Assembly (NCBI GenBank): GCA_965232015.1
Contig: OZ246946.1
Coordinates: 1,054,001-1,118,000, forward strand
Origin: JAJEAO01 sp963667635
GTDB taxonomy: Bacteria > Acidobacteriota > Vicinamibacteria > Marinacidobacterales > Marinacidobacteraceae
Length of the DNA: 64,000 bases
Direction: 5' to 3'
Made by a program: the position numbers and the translations under genes. The notes below the pieces were generated by a model. The model worked only from the letters and a program-made list of their open reading frames with translations, was not told the DNA's origin and did not search any database. Of this stretch, positions 1 through 8,127 are shown one piece after another. Positions within the stretch are counted from its first letter, which is position 1; each line of letters opens with the position of its first letter.

Positions 1-1
1 G

Positions 2-505
2 CGGTCCGGAACGTCCCTGGCGCGCGGCACCTTCTACCACGAGCTGCGAAGCCGGGATGCTCGCCGGCGGGCGGCGGCCGTCGCCGCAATCGGACGGCTG
101 GATGACGGGACGCTCGTGGACGGGCTGATCCGGGACTTCCTCCGCGAGGAAGACCGAACGGTGCAACTCGCCTACTGCTTCGCGCTGGTTCGGCTCGGCG
201 AAGCTCCGTTCGTGGATCGCCTGGTGCTGTCGCTCGCCGATTCGGGCTCGGCGGAAGCGGCCGGCGACTACCTCATCGAGCTCGGCCCGCCCGTGATCGA
301 GGAGCTGGTGGCGTATCTCGACGATCCGGACCGGGGCGTGCGCGTGGCCCTGGTCGATCTCCTCGAACGGCTCGGCGACCCGGCGGCGACGCCAGCGCTC
401 GAGGAGTTCGCGGCGAGCGCCGACGACGCCGCGGCGGCTCGGGCGCGCCTCGCCGTGCGGAGGCTCCGGGGGCCCGCTTCGGGGCCGGGCTCTCCGGGAG
501 GGTGA
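2..505 (+). CDS. HEAT-repeat protein, C-terminal part
   Basis: The reading frame is open from the first bases of the window, so the start lies upstream; the GTG at 116 is only an internal valine codon. The visible 167 residues are alternating amphipathic helices typical of HEAT/PBS-lyase repeats. Units such as RRRAAAVAAIGRLDDGT, VQLAYCFALVRLGE and VRVALVDLLERLGDPAA each have Ala/Leu-rich helices and a conserved Asp/Gly turn. Such repeats form a curved scaffold for protein-protein binding, and no catalytic residues are seen. The tail is Gly/Pro-rich and ends ahead of a 240-base non-coding gap. The partner and function are unknown. Confidence 0.75.
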   Translation, partial: RSGTSLARGTFYHELRSRDARRRAAAVAAIGRLDDGTLVDGLIRDFLREEDRTVQLAYCFALVRLGEAPFVDRLVLSLADSGSAEAAGDYLIELGPPVIEELVAYLDDPDRGVRVALVDLLERLGDPAATPALEEFAASADDAAAARARLAVRRLRGPASGPGSPGG

Positions 506-586
506 CCCGGGCCCGGCCGTCGTCCTTGCGGGGCGGTCGCGCTCAGCCGTCCTGGTCCGGGGGTGCGTCAGCTCACCGCAGGCAGC

Positions 587-673
587 GCTGATCGTCCTGT
601 CCGCGGGAGCGCCCCGCTGATCCTCCTGGCCGGGGGGGTGCCCTGTTGATCCTCCTGGCCGGGGGGGTGACCC
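587..673. repeat. Tandem repeat, 3 x 29 bp
   Basis: Three head-to-tail 29-base units start at 587, 616 and 645. Units two and three are nearly identical around the core TGATCCTCCTGGCCGGGGGG; unit one is diverged. A degenerate fourth unit may lie at about 548-570. The array sits in the only sizeable gap between the HEAT-repeat gene and the purine permease gene. Its role is unknown; it looks like a short minisatellite. Confidence 0.8.
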
Positions 674-730
674 GCTGGCGACGGAGGGAGCAGCCCCCTC
701 GGGTACGCTCGCCGCCTGTTTACGGATGGC

Positions 731-737
731 AAGGAGG
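731..737 (+). promoter_or_regulatory. Shine-Dalgarno site of the purine permease
   Basis: AAGGAGG lies nine bases before the ATG at 747 and after an earlier in-frame ATG at 726. It therefore selects 747 as the true start. Confidence 0.8.
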
Positions 738-746
738 AGCGGTCCC

Positions 747-2087
747 ATGAACCAGACACTCGACCGGACCTTCGAGATCTCCGCCCGCGGCAGCACGGTC
801 GGAGGTGAGCTCCTGGCCGGGGTCACCACCTTCGTGGCGCTTTCCTACATCGTGCTGGTGAATCCGATCGTGCTCGGCCTCGCCGGAATGGACCCGGGCG
901 CCGTGCTCGTCGCCACCGCGGTGGCGGCGGGAGCCGCCACCGCCGCCGCCGGCATCTTCGCCCGACTGCCGCTGGCGCTCGCGCCCGGCATGGGGCTCAA
1001 CTTCTTCTTCGCGTTCACGCTCTGCGCTCCGGTCGCGGCGGGCGGCTACGGACTGAGCTGGCAGCAGGCGCTCGCAGCCACGTGCCTCGCCGGAGTCCTG
1101 TTCCTCGCCGGCTCTCTCTTCCGGCTCCGATCGCGGATCATCGCCATCGTCCCGGCGCCGCTGCGAGACGCGATCGTGGCCGGCATCGGCCTCATGATCG
1201 CGGTGATCGGGCTCCGGTGGGCCGGGATCCTGGTCGCGACGCCGGGGGCCTACATCGGGCTCGGCGACCTCGCGGCGCCGCCGGTCGTCGCGGCCCTCGC
1301 GGGGCTCGGCGTGGGCGCCGCGCTCACGGTCCGACGGTTCCCGGGAGCGCTGATCCTTGCGGCGGGGACATCGGGAGTCGTCGCCGCCTCGTTCGGGCTC
1401 ACCGAGTTCACCGGCGTCGTCGCGGCGCCCGCTTCTCTCGCGCCGACATTCCTCGCCCTGGATTTCGGCGGGCTGTTCGCGGCGCCGACGTGGATCACGG
1501 CCGTCGTGGTCCTCCTCCTCGTGGACATGTTCGACACCGTCGGCACTCTCGTCGGCGTCGGCTCACGCACCGGTCTCATGCGCGACGGCCGGCTTCCCGG
1601 CTCCGAGGCCGCTTTCGCCGCCGACGCCGGCGGGACGATCGCCGGGAGTCTGCTCGGCACTTCGACGGTGACGACGTACATCGAGAGCGCCTCCGGCGTC
1701 GCGGCCGGCGGACGCACCGGCCTCGCCGCGCTCGTGACCTCGGCGCTGCTGTTCCTGTGCGTCTTCGTGAACCCGCTCCTGTCCGTCGTCGGCGGTGTTC
1801 CGCTCGGTTCCGAGACGATCTACCCGGTCGTGGCGCCGGTACTGATCCTGGTCGGGGTCTTCATGATGCCCCAGGTGCGGGAGATCGCCTGGGACCGCCC
1901 GCTCGTCGCGATCCCGGCGTTCGTCACGGTGGTCGGGATGCCCCTCACCACCAGCATCACCAACGGCGTCAGCGCCGGCTTCATCGCGTGGTCGGCGCTC
2001 CACATCGTCGCGGGGAAGGCGCGCGAGGCGCCGGTCGCCGTCCACGCGCTCGCCGTCGTCTTCGTCATCCTGCTGGGGCTGGAGTGA
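747..2087 (+). CDS. NCS2 family purine permease (AzgA/PbuG-like)
   Basis: Inner-membrane uptake of purine bases such as adenine, hypoxanthine or guanine, probably by proton symport. The 446-residue product is almost entirely hydrophobic, with about 12 or more membrane segments. Family motifs are present: APGMGLNFFFAF in the second helix pair, VDMFDTVGTLVGVG in the middle, and IESASGVAAGGRTGL shortly after. These match the AzgA branch (purine bases) rather than the UraA/UacT branch. The start is placed at 747 because a strong AAGGAGG precedes it. The gene stands alone; the next gene begins 31 bases downstream. Exact substrate cannot be read from the sequence. Confidence 0.9.
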   Translation: MNQTLDRTFEISARGSTVGGELLAGVTTFVALSYIVLVNPIVLGLAGMDPGAVLVATAVAAGAATAAAGIFARLPLALAPGMGLNFFFAFTLCAPVAAGGYGLSWQQALAATCLAGVLFLAGSLFRLRSRIIAIVPAPLRDAIVAGIGLMIAVIGLRWAGILVATPGAYIGLGDLAAPPVVAALAGLGVGAALTVRRFPGALILAAGTSGVVAASFGLTEFTGVVAAPASLAPTFLALDFGGLFAAPTWITAVVVLLLVDMFDTVGTLVGVGSRTGLMRDGRLPGSEAAFAADAGGTIAGSLLGTSTVTTYIESASGVAAGGRTGLAALVTSALLFLCVFVNPLLSVVGGVPLGSETIYPVVAPVLILVGVFMMPQVREIAWDRPLVAIPAFVTVVGMPLTTSITNGVSAGFIAWSALHIVAGKAREAPVAVHALAVVFVILLGLE

Positions 2088-2118
2088 CGCCGCGGCGGTT
2101 GAATCGGGCCCCGAAAGA

Positions 2119-3537
2119 GTGAGACGATCCCCTGCAGTGACTGCCTCCGATTCTCCTTCCCGCGCCTGGTTCCGTCGCTCCGTCGGGGCCGCGCTCGCGA
2201 TCTCCCTGACCGCAGGACTCGCCTTCGCCGAACGGCCGTCCCGCGACCAGCTCTGGCCCGAGGTGCTGCGGGACGGCAAGTCCCTCGTGATCGGTCGTTT
2301 CGTCGGCAAGTTCGAGAGTCCCGACTTCCGGTCGCGCCGGCTCGTCCTGCGGCACCGCGACTCCGGGAAGGAGGAGCGGCTCTCCATTGACGACGGCCTC
2401 GGGCTGATCCATGAGCTCGTCGAGCCGGGGGTGTACGAGGTCGAGGGAATCGAGGCCGTTTACTTTCCGAACATCCGCCCGATGAACCCGAGGCGGTTTC
2501 GGCCCATCCGGCAGCGGTTCAGCGTGGCCCCCCGCGCGCACGAGACCTCCGACCCGCTGATCGCGGTGCCTCCTGATCGTCCGGTGTACATCGGCACGAT
2601 CCGGGCCGCCGCCGAGCGCCAGGGCATGGTGTACGAGGGACAGAAGCTCCGCGTCCTCGACGATTTCGACCAGGCGATGGATCGGCTCTCGCTGACCTAT
2701 CCCGCGCTCGCGAGCAGCCTCTCGGAATCCTCGGTGGTCCCGCAGCGGCACTTCATGCTGCGCCCCACCCGCCCCGATCCGCCGCTCGAGATGATCGTAG
2801 GGGTCGAGGATCCGATCCGCCAGGCCCGCCGCTACATCGAGGACGGCAAGTTCGCCCAGGCGATCAACTGGCTCTCGACCTTCATGCCCGTCTCGGACCG
2901 GCACCGCAACGAGGTCCGGCTCCTCGTGGGTGAAGCCCATCTCGGGTCCCGGGATCTCGAACTCGCCATCGAGGAACTCGGCGAGGTGCTCCTCCAGAAT
3001 CCCTCGAACCTTCGGGCGCTGCGGCTCCTCGCCCGTTCGCACTCGCTGAACGGCAACCTCGAGGACGCCGAGAACCTGTACCAGGCCGTGCTCGACCTGC
3101 GTCCCCGCGACGCCGAAGCCCACCTTCAGCTCGGGTTCTTCCACGCGCTGCGCGAGGAAGCGGACGCGTCGCAGGCGTCCTTTGCGGTCGCATTCGAGAC
3201 CGACTTCGACTACCTGATGCACGATCTCGCGCCGTTCCTCGTCGCGGTTCGGCGAAGCGCGGCGGAAGAAGCGGTCTATGTGCCTCCGGCTCTGAAGAGC
3301 ACGGATGTCCCGATGCGGGGCGGAGGGGGATCACGCCGCTCGGCGGAGAACGACGGCGTCATGCTCCTGATCGACCACACCGGCGACGTGAAGTCGGCCC
3401 ACTTCAACCCCGAGAGTTCGAGCCGCCTCCACCAGACCATGATGTCCCTGCTGCGCGGCCGCTTCAGCCCGGCCACCCTGAACGGGATCGCGGTGCCCGC
3501 GGTGATGGCGTTCGGCTTCTTCGGCGGAGAACGCTGA
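2119..3537 (+). CDS. Secreted TPR protein with TonB-like C-terminus
   Basis: GTG start, with a second GTG at 2137 also possible. A basic N-terminus and hydrophobic stretch ending LTAGLAFA form a Sec signal peptide, so the protein is probably periplasmic. Residues of about 230-370 hold tetratricopeptide repeats, for example ARRYIEDGKFAQAINWLS, LELAIEELGEVLLQNPSN and DAENLYQAVLDLRPRDAEA. The last 60 residues (SSRLHQTMMSLLRGRF-P-NG-PV) resemble the C-terminal domain of TonB, which binds outer-membrane receptors, but no TonB membrane anchor or Pro-rich linker is seen. The 3' end overlaps the oppositely transcribed ABC permease gene by 74 bases. A role in envelope complex assembly is an inference. 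Confidence 0.75.
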   Translation: MRRSPAVTASDSPSRAWFRRSVGAALAISLTAGLAFAERPSRDQLWPEVLRDGKSLVIGRFVGKFESPDFRSRRLVLRHRDSGKEERLSIDDGLGLIHELVEPGVYEVEGIEAVYFPNIRPMNPRRFRPIRQRFSVAPRAHETSDPLIAVPPDRPVYIGTIRAAAERQGMVYEGQKLRVLDDFDQAMDRLSLTYPALASSLSESSVVPQRHFMLRPTRPDPPLEMIVGVEDPIRQARRYIEDGKFAQAINWLSTFMPVSDRHRNEVRLLVGEAHLGSRDLELAIEELGEVLLQNPSNLRALRLLARSHSLNGNLEDAENLYQAVLDLRPRDAEAHLQLGFFHALREEADASQASFAVAFETDFDYLMHDLAPFLVAVRRSAAEEAVYVPPALKSTDVPMRGGGGSRRSAENDGVMLLIDHTGDVKSAHFNPESSSRLHQTMMSLLRGRFSPATLNGIAVPAVMAFGFFGGER

Positions 3538-4912
3538 GCGGCGACTCACGGCGCCCCGCCCCCCCGAGCAGCAAGGCGAGGAGCGAGGCCAGAGTCAGCG
3601 ACGCGGCGGCCGGGAGTCCGGCGGCCGCCGGCTCGGTGGCGGAAGCCGCCGGCTCGAACGCGGGCACGCGGCTCCAATCCACCTGCGAATTCGTCGCGTC
3701 CGCGAACAGGGTCGGCTGGAAGTGGATCTTGAGGCGTTCGTGGAAGCGGCGCACCGCCTCCTGGTAGGCGAGCTGGGCGGCCAGATCCACGGACGCCAGC
3801 CGGTCGAGAGCGATCCGGGTCGCGAGGGGCGGCGCCAGGAGCGACCATCGCCGGGCCCATGCATCCCGTTGTTTCAGGATGTCCCGGTAGGCGCGTGAGG
3901 CGTCGCGGGCCGCCTGGTCGCCCCGGTGGTTCATCGCGTAGTACCAGGCCCACGAGAACCGGTCTTCCGGGACGATCCAGTCGCTCCACTCGGGGTAGTC
4001 CTCGAAGAACGAGTCCATCGTCTCCTGGCGCGGGAGATCCCATGCTTCGTGATATCCCTGCCGCTGGCGCACCGTCAGCTCCAGCGCCTCGGGCACCGGG
4101 TGCAGGATCGCGTTCACCAGGCTCAAGACGGCCGGGGCCAGGAAGGTGACCGCCACCCAGACGCCCACCAGCGCCATCGCATTGGCGGTCGAGGAGCGGC
4201 GCCCGGTCGCGACCCCCAGACACAGGGCGAACCAGAACGCGGTGTGGAGGGCGAGCAGAGCGGCCGCCCACCCGGCGCGGCCATCGCCGTCGAGTCCCGT
4301 CAGCGCGGCCCCGATCCCGGTGAGCGATGCGACGAGGCCCCCCACCAGGAGGACCCGGGCGGCGGTCTTGGCGGCGATGAGCCTTCCGGACGGGGCGAAG
4401 AGCTGCGCCAGCCGCCACGTTCCCCGCTCACGCTCGCCCGACACCAGGTTATAGGTGATGGCGATGATGAACAGCGGCAGCAGGGCGATGAGTACGAAGG
4501 CGAGGTCGAGTCTCCCGGCGGCTGCGAGGCGCGGATTCAGGGTCTCCTGTTCGTAGAGCTGCCCTTCGAGCGCCAGCAGTCGGATTCGCAGGTCCGCCGT
4601 CTCGACGGCGGTCCGGCCGCTCGCGAGCCCCGAGAGACGGGATGGCGGCTGCGGCGACGGAACGGCCAGGTAATAGAGGAGAAAGCCCGCCTCCTCGGTC
4701 GGCCCAAGGCGCTCCAGGAGAAAGGCAAGCTGGTCCCGATAGCCGGTTTCGGCCGAGGACGCGCTTTCCTCGGCGGCCTCGAGCCGCTGGCGTCCCTCCC
4801 AGGCCGCATAGGCCCCGACGGCGATCAGAAGAAGCACGGAGACCGCGAAACCGCCGGAGCGGATCATCCGGGCCCATTCGAGTCGGATCAGGCGCCACCA
4901 CGCGGACGTCAT
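3464..4912 (-). CDS. ABC-2 type permease, DUF3526 family
   Basis: A 482-residue membrane subunit of an ABC exporter. The N-terminus (RLEWARMIRSGGFAVSVLLL) is a cytoplasmic lead-in plus the first helix. A long extracytoplasmic loop rich in Glu/Arg follows, then a helix cluster around VLIALLPLFIIAITYNLVSGERERGTWR, where the GERExGT motif is the hallmark of this permease group. A second large periplasmic loop lies at about 310-430. The start at 4912 overlaps the stop of the upstream permease gene as ATGA, implying coupled translation of the pair. The expected partner ATPase gene is not adjacent. With the sister permease broken, this gene may be on its way out or may pair with subunits elsewhere. 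Confidence 0.8.
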   Translation of the reverse strand: MTSAWWRLIRLEWARMIRSGGFAVSVLLLIAVGAYAAWEGRQRLEAAEESASSAETGYRDQLAFLLERLGPTEEAGFLLYYLAVPSPQPPSRLSGLASGRTAVETADLRIRLLALEGQLYEQETLNPRLAAAGRLDLAFVLIALLPLFIIAITYNLVSGERERGTWRLAQLFAPSGRLIAAKTAARVLLVGGLVASLTGIGAALTGLDGDGRAGWAAALLALHTAFWFALCLGVATGRRSSTANAMALVGVWVAVTFLAPAVLSLVNAILHPVPEALELTVRQRQGYHEAWDLPRQETMDSFFEDYPEWSDWIVPEDRFSWAWYYAMNHRGDQAARDASRAYRDILKQRDAWARRWSLLAPPLATRIALDRLASVDLAAQLAYQEAVRRFHERLKIHFQPTLFADATNSQVDWSRVPAFEPAASATEPAAAGLPAAASLTLASLLALLLGGAGRRESPLSVLRRRSRTPSPRAPRSRSGWPG

Positions 4913-6589
4913 CCCCGCGGCTCCCGCCCCGAGGGCCGTTCCGCCACCTGCGACAGGCGCCGGCGGCCCAGCGCCAGTCCGGTCAGGGGAAGCGCGATCC
5001 ACAGGCCCAGTCCCGCCAGCGACTGAGGGCGATCCCCGAGCGTCTGACCGAGCGGAGCCGGGTCGGTGCGAAACACCGGGAACTGCGCCCAGTGCTCGCG
5101 CGGCAGCCGCTGCCCGCGGTCGTCTTCGAGGTGGATCTCGTGGATGTGGAGATCGTTGAGACGCTGGACGAGGTCGTAGCGATGCGCTTCGGCCTGGGCG
5201 CGGAACGTCTCCACCGCCTCCGGTCCGGTGCCCGCCGCCGTCATGGACAGATCCCGCATCGCGAGATGCGGCGCAAGCAGCCCGAGCCACGCGACCACCC
5301 GGTTCTGCTGCCTGTGCACGGCGACCAGTTCGAGCTGCTGCTCCTCGTGAACCCGGCTCATGGCCGCCTCGCCCTCGCGGCTGACCAGGCCTCGCCAGTT
5401 GACCGGGAGCTCCTCCACCGACGACACCTGGTAGCGCGTCAGATACTCGTCGCGCAGGGCGTCGAAGAAGGGATCGTCGGGGTTATGGCTTTCGCCGACC
5501 TGTTTCTCGGCCTCCTGCACCCGGGCGATGAATTCAGCCTGTGGATAAAGTCGCGTGAGCACCGAGAGTGGCCCAGTTCTCCCGGTGGGGGCGGCGCCCG
5601 GATGACGAGGCGCGCGAGGGAGGAATACCGGGTGTATTCCGACCGATGCGCAACGAAGAGCGCCCCGGAGCGAAGCGAGGGGCGCGCCAGTTCTCCCGGT
5701 GGGGGCCAGGCGGGATGCATCGTCGCTCGAATGCCGCGTGACTTTGTCCACAGGCTGAATTGGGCGCGCGACGGCGCGGGATGCAGCGCGGCCGCCACCG
5801 AGGCGCCGAGGCGGGGCAGGGCGACCCCCAGCACGACCCAGAGGGCGACCAGGTGGGCGAGAGCGGCGCCGGAGGATCGGCGGCGCGACGAGATCCAGAC
5901 CGTCATCAGGACCCACCCCGCCAGGTACGCCCCGTAGGTCGCGACGAGCGCCGCGACCCGGAGCATGGAGGGCGAATCCCCTCCACCGAAGACGAGGAAG
6001 GCGGCGACGACCAGCCCGAGCGGGATCGCGGCCGCCGATGCCGCCACGCCGATGCCCAGCGCCTTCCCGGCCAGGATCTGCCCCGGGGTCGCGCCCTGGG
6101 AGAGGAGCAGGGGCAACGTGCCGTGTTCCCGCTCACCGCTTACCGAGGCGAAGCCGGCGACGACGATCAGGAGCGGCAGGAGCAGCCCGAGCACGGCGGC
6201 GGGCGTCAGGCGTCCGAAGCTCGCCGCGTTGTCGCATGGCGGGCGTCGCCGAAACTGGCCGAATTCTGTCGGTGTCCCTCGAGGAAAAGCGATGTCCCGG
6301 CCCAGGGGCTGACGCCGGGATCGAAGAAAGCGAGGGGCGCCTCCTCGCGGAAGAGCAGGAATCCGTAGTGGATCACCCGGTGCGGATGACGGTTCGGCTG
6401 CTCCAGCCACTGGCGCTCCACGAGACCCTGCTGGCGAGCCCGGTGGTCCGCCTCCCTGGCGGCGTGATGGCGGGCCCCGAGCACGGAGACGATGCCCAGG
6501 ACGGCGACGAGTCCCAGGAGGGTGACGGCGTACCGCTTGTCGCGGATGGAATGGACCTGCCGCCGGGCGATTCGCAGGATGTTGCTCAT
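4909..6589 (-). pseudogene. ABC-2 permease (DUF3526), broken by insertion and frameshift
   Basis: Sister of the downstream permease. Translation from ATG 6589 gives a proper N-terminus (ARRQVHSIRDKRYAVTLLGL, then IHYGFLLFREEAPLAFFDPG, then GTSLFLEGHRQNS) and then shifts frame near 6230. The continuation FGRLTPAAVLGLLLPLLIV...SGEREHGTLPLLLS is one frame away, and a single added base would restore it. Further on, a 223-bp inverted-repeat element at 5535-5757 plus a 4-base target duplication (227 bases in all) interrupts the gene. Removing it rejoins ...HPAPSRAQF to IARVQEAEKQVGES in one frame, which reads to the stop at 4909. Two independent lesions make a functional product very unlikely, unless the first is a sequencing error. 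Confidence 0.88.
5535..5757. mobile_element. MITE-like inverted-repeat element, copy 1 (223 bp)
   Basis: Ends are inverted repeats that begin CAGCCTGTGGA and continue imperfectly for about 25 bases. The element is flanked on both sides by the 4-base duplication AATT (5531-5534 and 5758-5761). It has no transposase and no credible reading frame of its own. A 20-base stretch starting at 5573 recurs at 5687, so about 114 bases in the middle look like an internal expansion absent from the second copy at 29395. The middle also holds short hairpins (for example GCGCCCC...GGGGCGC near 5660-5685). It interrupts the ABC permease gene. The transposase that moved it is not in this window. Confidence 0.85.
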
Positions 6590-6859
6590 CTCCCGGTCCG
6601 TCCTGCGATTTCCGGGCTTCCCGCGGGCGGCGCGATCAGGGCCGCGGGTCCTCGAACGCGCTCACGTCGCTCTCGGGGCAGGCGCCCGCTCGCTCCGGGT
6701 GGCGGAGCCTTGCGGCGGGGCGCGGTCCCCCCCACCGTTGTCGTGGTATCCCGGTCCCTGGGTGTTTGCATTTCATCCATCCCTCGTGCCCGGGGGGATC
6801 GAAACGCGACGCCATCCCTGGTGAGCGGGCCGACGGACAGGTCGGCCGAAGCGGTCTTC

Positions 6860-7138
6860 CTAAGGAGAGATGGACGAAGGGGGGGCGCGGCTCCGGTGCG
6901 ACCCGGCGAGGCTGGGCGAAGGCGGCAGTCCCGCGCCGGGAAGCGCTGGCGCCAGCAGCCGACCGGCCGCGTCGGCGCCCCGAGCGCCCGAAGCGACGGG
7001 CATGTCGGGGTCGCGCTCCACCTGGCAGTCGGGGCACGCGTCCGGCGAGAGCAGGACATCCCCGTGGGTGTGGAGGCCGCCGGCCGCGGCGACGACGAGG
7101 AGCGAGGCGGAGAGCGCGAGGGCGGCGGTGACGCGCAT
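6860..7138 (-). CDS. Small secreted protein with CPDC motif
   Basis: A 92-residue product. The start MRVTAALALSASLLVVAAAGG is a clean signal peptide. The mature part begins LHTHGDVLLSPDACPDCQVE, carrying two His and a CxxC pair (CPDC) that could bind a metal or form a disulfide. The rest is Ala/Gly/Pro-rich and low in complexity. It lies just downstream of the TlpA-like gene on the same strand (95 bases apart), and a thiol or metal link between the two is possible but unproven. I do not recognise a family. The region 6590-6859 below it holds no convincing gene. Confidence 0.5.
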   Translation of the reverse strand: MRVTAALALSASLLVVAAAGGLHTHGDVLLSPDACPDCQVERDPDMPVASGARGADAAGRLLAPALPGAGLPPSPSLAGSHRSRAPPSSISP

Positions 7139-7233
7139 GGATGCCCGCCTGGTCGCGGGATCGAACCGGCTCGGCTTCACTCGTTTCCTTGGCCTCGACG
7201 GAGCGGCTCGGCTCGTTCGCGGCGGCGGAAAGG

Positions 7234-7995
7234 CTATTGCATGGGCCCGAGAAGTCGGTCCACCGCCGCCTCGAGCGCCGAAAACGGCTGATCCGTGCTC
7301 GGCGCCGGGTGGAGAAGCCCGTCCCGATCGATCAGGAAGTTCGCCGGGTAGCGGGCGGTCTCGCTGAAGATCTCGGGCATGACCCCGTCTTCGAGCGCGT
7401 CCGGGAGAAGCAGCGGGTAGTCCACCGCGACCATCTCCCGGCGGAACTTCTGCTGCGTCTCGGCATCCTCGGTGGAGACCCCGAAGACCGCGAAACCCTG
7501 ATCCGCTCTCTCCTTCGCGAGGCGGTCCAGCTCGGGCATCTCGGCCCGGCACGGCGGGCACCAGGTGGCCCAGATGTTCACCAGGACAACCGATCCGGCG
7601 TGGTCGGAGAGGCGGTGGACGTTGCCGTCGAGATCAGCGGCGCGGAACTCGGGGGCCGGGACGCCCTCGAGAGCGAGGTTTGCGGCCTGGCGGGCGCGGC
7701 GGACGGCGCCGCCGATGGGCGCGGCGACGAGACCCAGGGACAGCAGCGCGACGCCGGCGCCGACCCAGCCCGCGCCGGTGAGCGTTCCGGCGCGGCGGGC
7801 GAGCACGAAGCGACGAAGGGCCCACACCGGGGGCGCGAGCATCACGGCCGCGACCACCGAGAGGCGGAGCAGGTAATCCTGGTCCGGGTCGGGGCTCAGG
7901 CGCGTGAGTCCGAGGTAGGTGGCCGCTCCGAGAGCTGCGGAGAGGAGGGGGGCGGCGAGGCCGGGCCACAGCGGGGACGGGGCGGGTTTCGTCAT
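7234..7995 (-). CDS. TlpA-like membrane-anchored thiol-disulfide oxidoreductase
   Basis: About 253 residues. The first ~100 residues hold three or four hydrophobic segments (LWPGLAAPLLSAALGAATYL, LSVVAAVMLAPPVWAL, GAGVALLSLGLVAAPIGG). They are followed by a thioredoxin fold of the TlpA/ResA type: PAPEFRAADLDGNVHRLSD, then VVLVNIWATWCPPCRAEMPEL with the WCPPC active site, then FAVFGVSTED and the cis-Pro region RYPANFLIDRDG. Such proteins reduce disulfides outside the membrane, for example in cytochrome c maturation. An upstream in-frame ATG at 8025 is an alternative start; neither has a strong Shine-Dalgarno site. Multiple membrane spans are more than the usual single anchor of TlpA. Confidence 0.85.
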   Translation of the reverse strand: MTKPAPSPLWPGLAAPLLSAALGAATYLGLTRLSPDPDQDYLLRLSVVAAVMLAPPVWALRRFVLARRAGTLTGAGWVGAGVALLSLGLVAAPIGGAVRRARQAANLALEGVPAPEFRAADLDGNVHRLSDHAGSVVLVNIWATWCPPCRAEMPELDRLAKERADQGFAVFGVSTEDAETQQKFRREMVAVDYPLLLPDALEDGVMPEIFSETARYPANFLIDRDGLLHPAPSTDQPFSALEAAVDRLLGPMQ

Positions 7996-8127
7996 GAGGT
8001 CGGTCCTGGTGGAGGGAGGCGGCATCGAGCGCCGCTCTCCCGACGGGCATCGCGATGCATCAGCGCCCCGTCGAGGGGCTGGCCGATCGGGAGGGCCGCA
8101 CGCGGAGACGGCCCAGCAAAACGGACT

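Noticed and set aside
6586..6778. 64-codon frame starting MDEMQTPRD that overlaps the permease start (ATGA)
   Set aside because: Overlap and a start are suggestive, but composition is Arg/Pro-rich without any secondary-structure or family signal, and the Shine-Dalgarno site is too close.
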